From: Paenibacillus_E sp040812395
Lineage (GTDB): Bacteria; Bacillota; Bacilli; Paenibacillales; NBRC-103111
DNA length: 64,000 nucleotides
Direction of reading: 5' to 3'
NCBI RefSeq assembly: GCF_040812395.1
Contig: NZ_JBFNXH010000020.1
Coordinates: 1-64,000, forward strand
In this document: one piece after another, positions 63,506-64,000 of the stretch
Numbering within the stretch: the stretch's first letter is position 1
Layout of the letters: each line of letters starts with the position of its first letter
Translations under genes and position numbers: made by a program
The notes under the pieces: generated by a model
Seen by the model: the letters and a program-made list of their open reading frames with translations, nothing else
The model's database searches: none
Told to the model about the DNA's origin: nothing

Positions 63506-63599
63506 GTAAAATCAGTCATAATTTTGCCGCTTAGGCAAGCATATGCATGATTGGAGGTCCGGCAAGAAAATGCATGATTGATTAAAGAAAAAGATTGCC
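63506..63599 (+). repeat. ~90-bp repeat unit, right copy
   Basis: Diverged copy of 46538-46630, with the same GTAAAATCAGTCATAATT start, paired ATGCATGATTG motifs and trailing GATTGCC. The terminator stem present in the left copy is lost here. Confidence 0.8.
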
Positions 63600-64000
63600 A
63601 CAATGGTAACTTAGATAGTGCTGGTGTAATAAATCAAACAGCAGCCCTTTGTAATGTCGCGGGTCAAGCTTTTTGCAACTCATCCCCCTTTATGCTTAAA
63701 GACCTCAAATCAAGAGCGAAGCAGCAGCTTAAGGCAGACTTTTTGCATACTTAGATGGTTTCTCCCCTAATGTTCAGGAAATACTTGAAAAGTTTAAATT
63801 TAGAAACCAAATTGACACAATGATCGAAGCAGATATTTTTGGGGCAATTATAGAGAAGTTTGTAAGCCCGACAGTCAACTTAAGCTCTGAGCCTGTTCTG
63901 GATGATAACGGAGATGTAAAGCTCCCTGCACTTGATAATTACTCAATGGGAGTAATATTTGAGGAGCTTATACGTAAATTCAACGAAGAAAACAACGAAG
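63578..64000 (+). pseudogene. hsdM: Type I restriction-modification HsdM fragment, frameshifted
   Basis: The first part reads GVINQTAALCNVAGQAFCNSSP followed by FMLKDLKSRAKQQLKADF and then shifts frame near the T-run at ~63742. The second frame continues FAYLDGFSPNVQEILEKFKFRNQIDTMIEADIFGAIIEKF and NYSMGVIFEELIRKFNEEN to the window edge. These are N-terminal regions of the type I methylase subunit. The protein start is missing (repeat sequence lies there), and a one-base change breaks the frame, so the gene is dead unless the window has an error. It continues beyond the edge. Confidence 0.8.

Overview
The window looks like the chromosome of an endospore-forming Bacillota of the Paenibacillus type. 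Supporting signs are the hprK-lgt-ppaX-acyltransferase block running into hisZGDBHAF(IE)J, prs, a YvcD-like TPR protein, trxB, the rapZ-glmR-whiA-HPr cluster, CotS-like kinases, clpP, the cggR-gapA-pgk-tpiA-gpmI-eno operon, secG, rnr, smpB and ssrA. Base composition of this part is moderate, with a clearly G+C-rich patch inside hisD. The assignment comes from gene order and protein sequence only; no database was searched.

Layout. 1-552: five tRNAs (Thr partial, Asp, Phe, Tyr, Lys). 570-4858, mostly minus strand: a thiamine-binding-type protein, a GMC oxidoreductase with a gluconate 2-dehydrogenase subunit-3-like partner and a small membrane protein, and a LarA-like protein that seems to start at ATT. 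5050-10688: PucR/CdaR-type regulator, MsmX/UgpC ATPase, hprK, lgt, ppaX, hexapeptide acyltransferase. 10908-18807: histidine biosynthesis, using the short HisG that needs HisZ. 18883-29648: prs, TPR protein, trxB, glucokinase, rapZ, glmR, whiA, an HPr-type protein, two CotS-like kinases. 29835-32869: a secreted protein with a copper-amine-oxidase-N domain, then clpP. 33029-40434: tRNA-Arg, a CggR promoter and operator, and the lower glycolysis operon. 40520-46504: M50-type membrane protease, secG, carboxylesterase, rnr with a very long Gly/Arg-rich tail, smpB, tmRNA.

46505-63474 is an A+T-rich island inserted at the 3' end of ssrA. A 28-bp copy of the tmRNA 3' end recurs at 63447-63474, and just beyond it lies a strong hairpin that looks like the displaced native ssrA terminator. 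No integrase is visible. The island carries an XRE regulator, a DUF6932-type nucleotidyltransferase-like protein paired with an HTH/HExxH metallopeptidase (possible toxin-antitoxin or defence unit), IS110 and IS3 remnants, a decapitated MerR gene, and a complete-looking RiPP cluster at 52634-62582. A frameshifted hsdM remnant lies beyond the right junction.

The RiPP cluster is the most interesting part. It has lasso-peptide genes (PqqD-like recognition protein, B2 leader peptidase, Asn-synthetase-like cyclase), but the 71-residue precursor has a predicted core of about 52 residues with four cysteines. Lasso cores are normally about 15-26 residues. Downstream lie two MauE-type membrane proteins and two membrane-anchored thioredoxin-fold proteins, only one with CxxC, then an ABC exporter and a LolD/FtsX-type ABC pair. 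I infer a lasso-like peptide with an extended, disulfide-bonded tail and a dedicated oxidation module.
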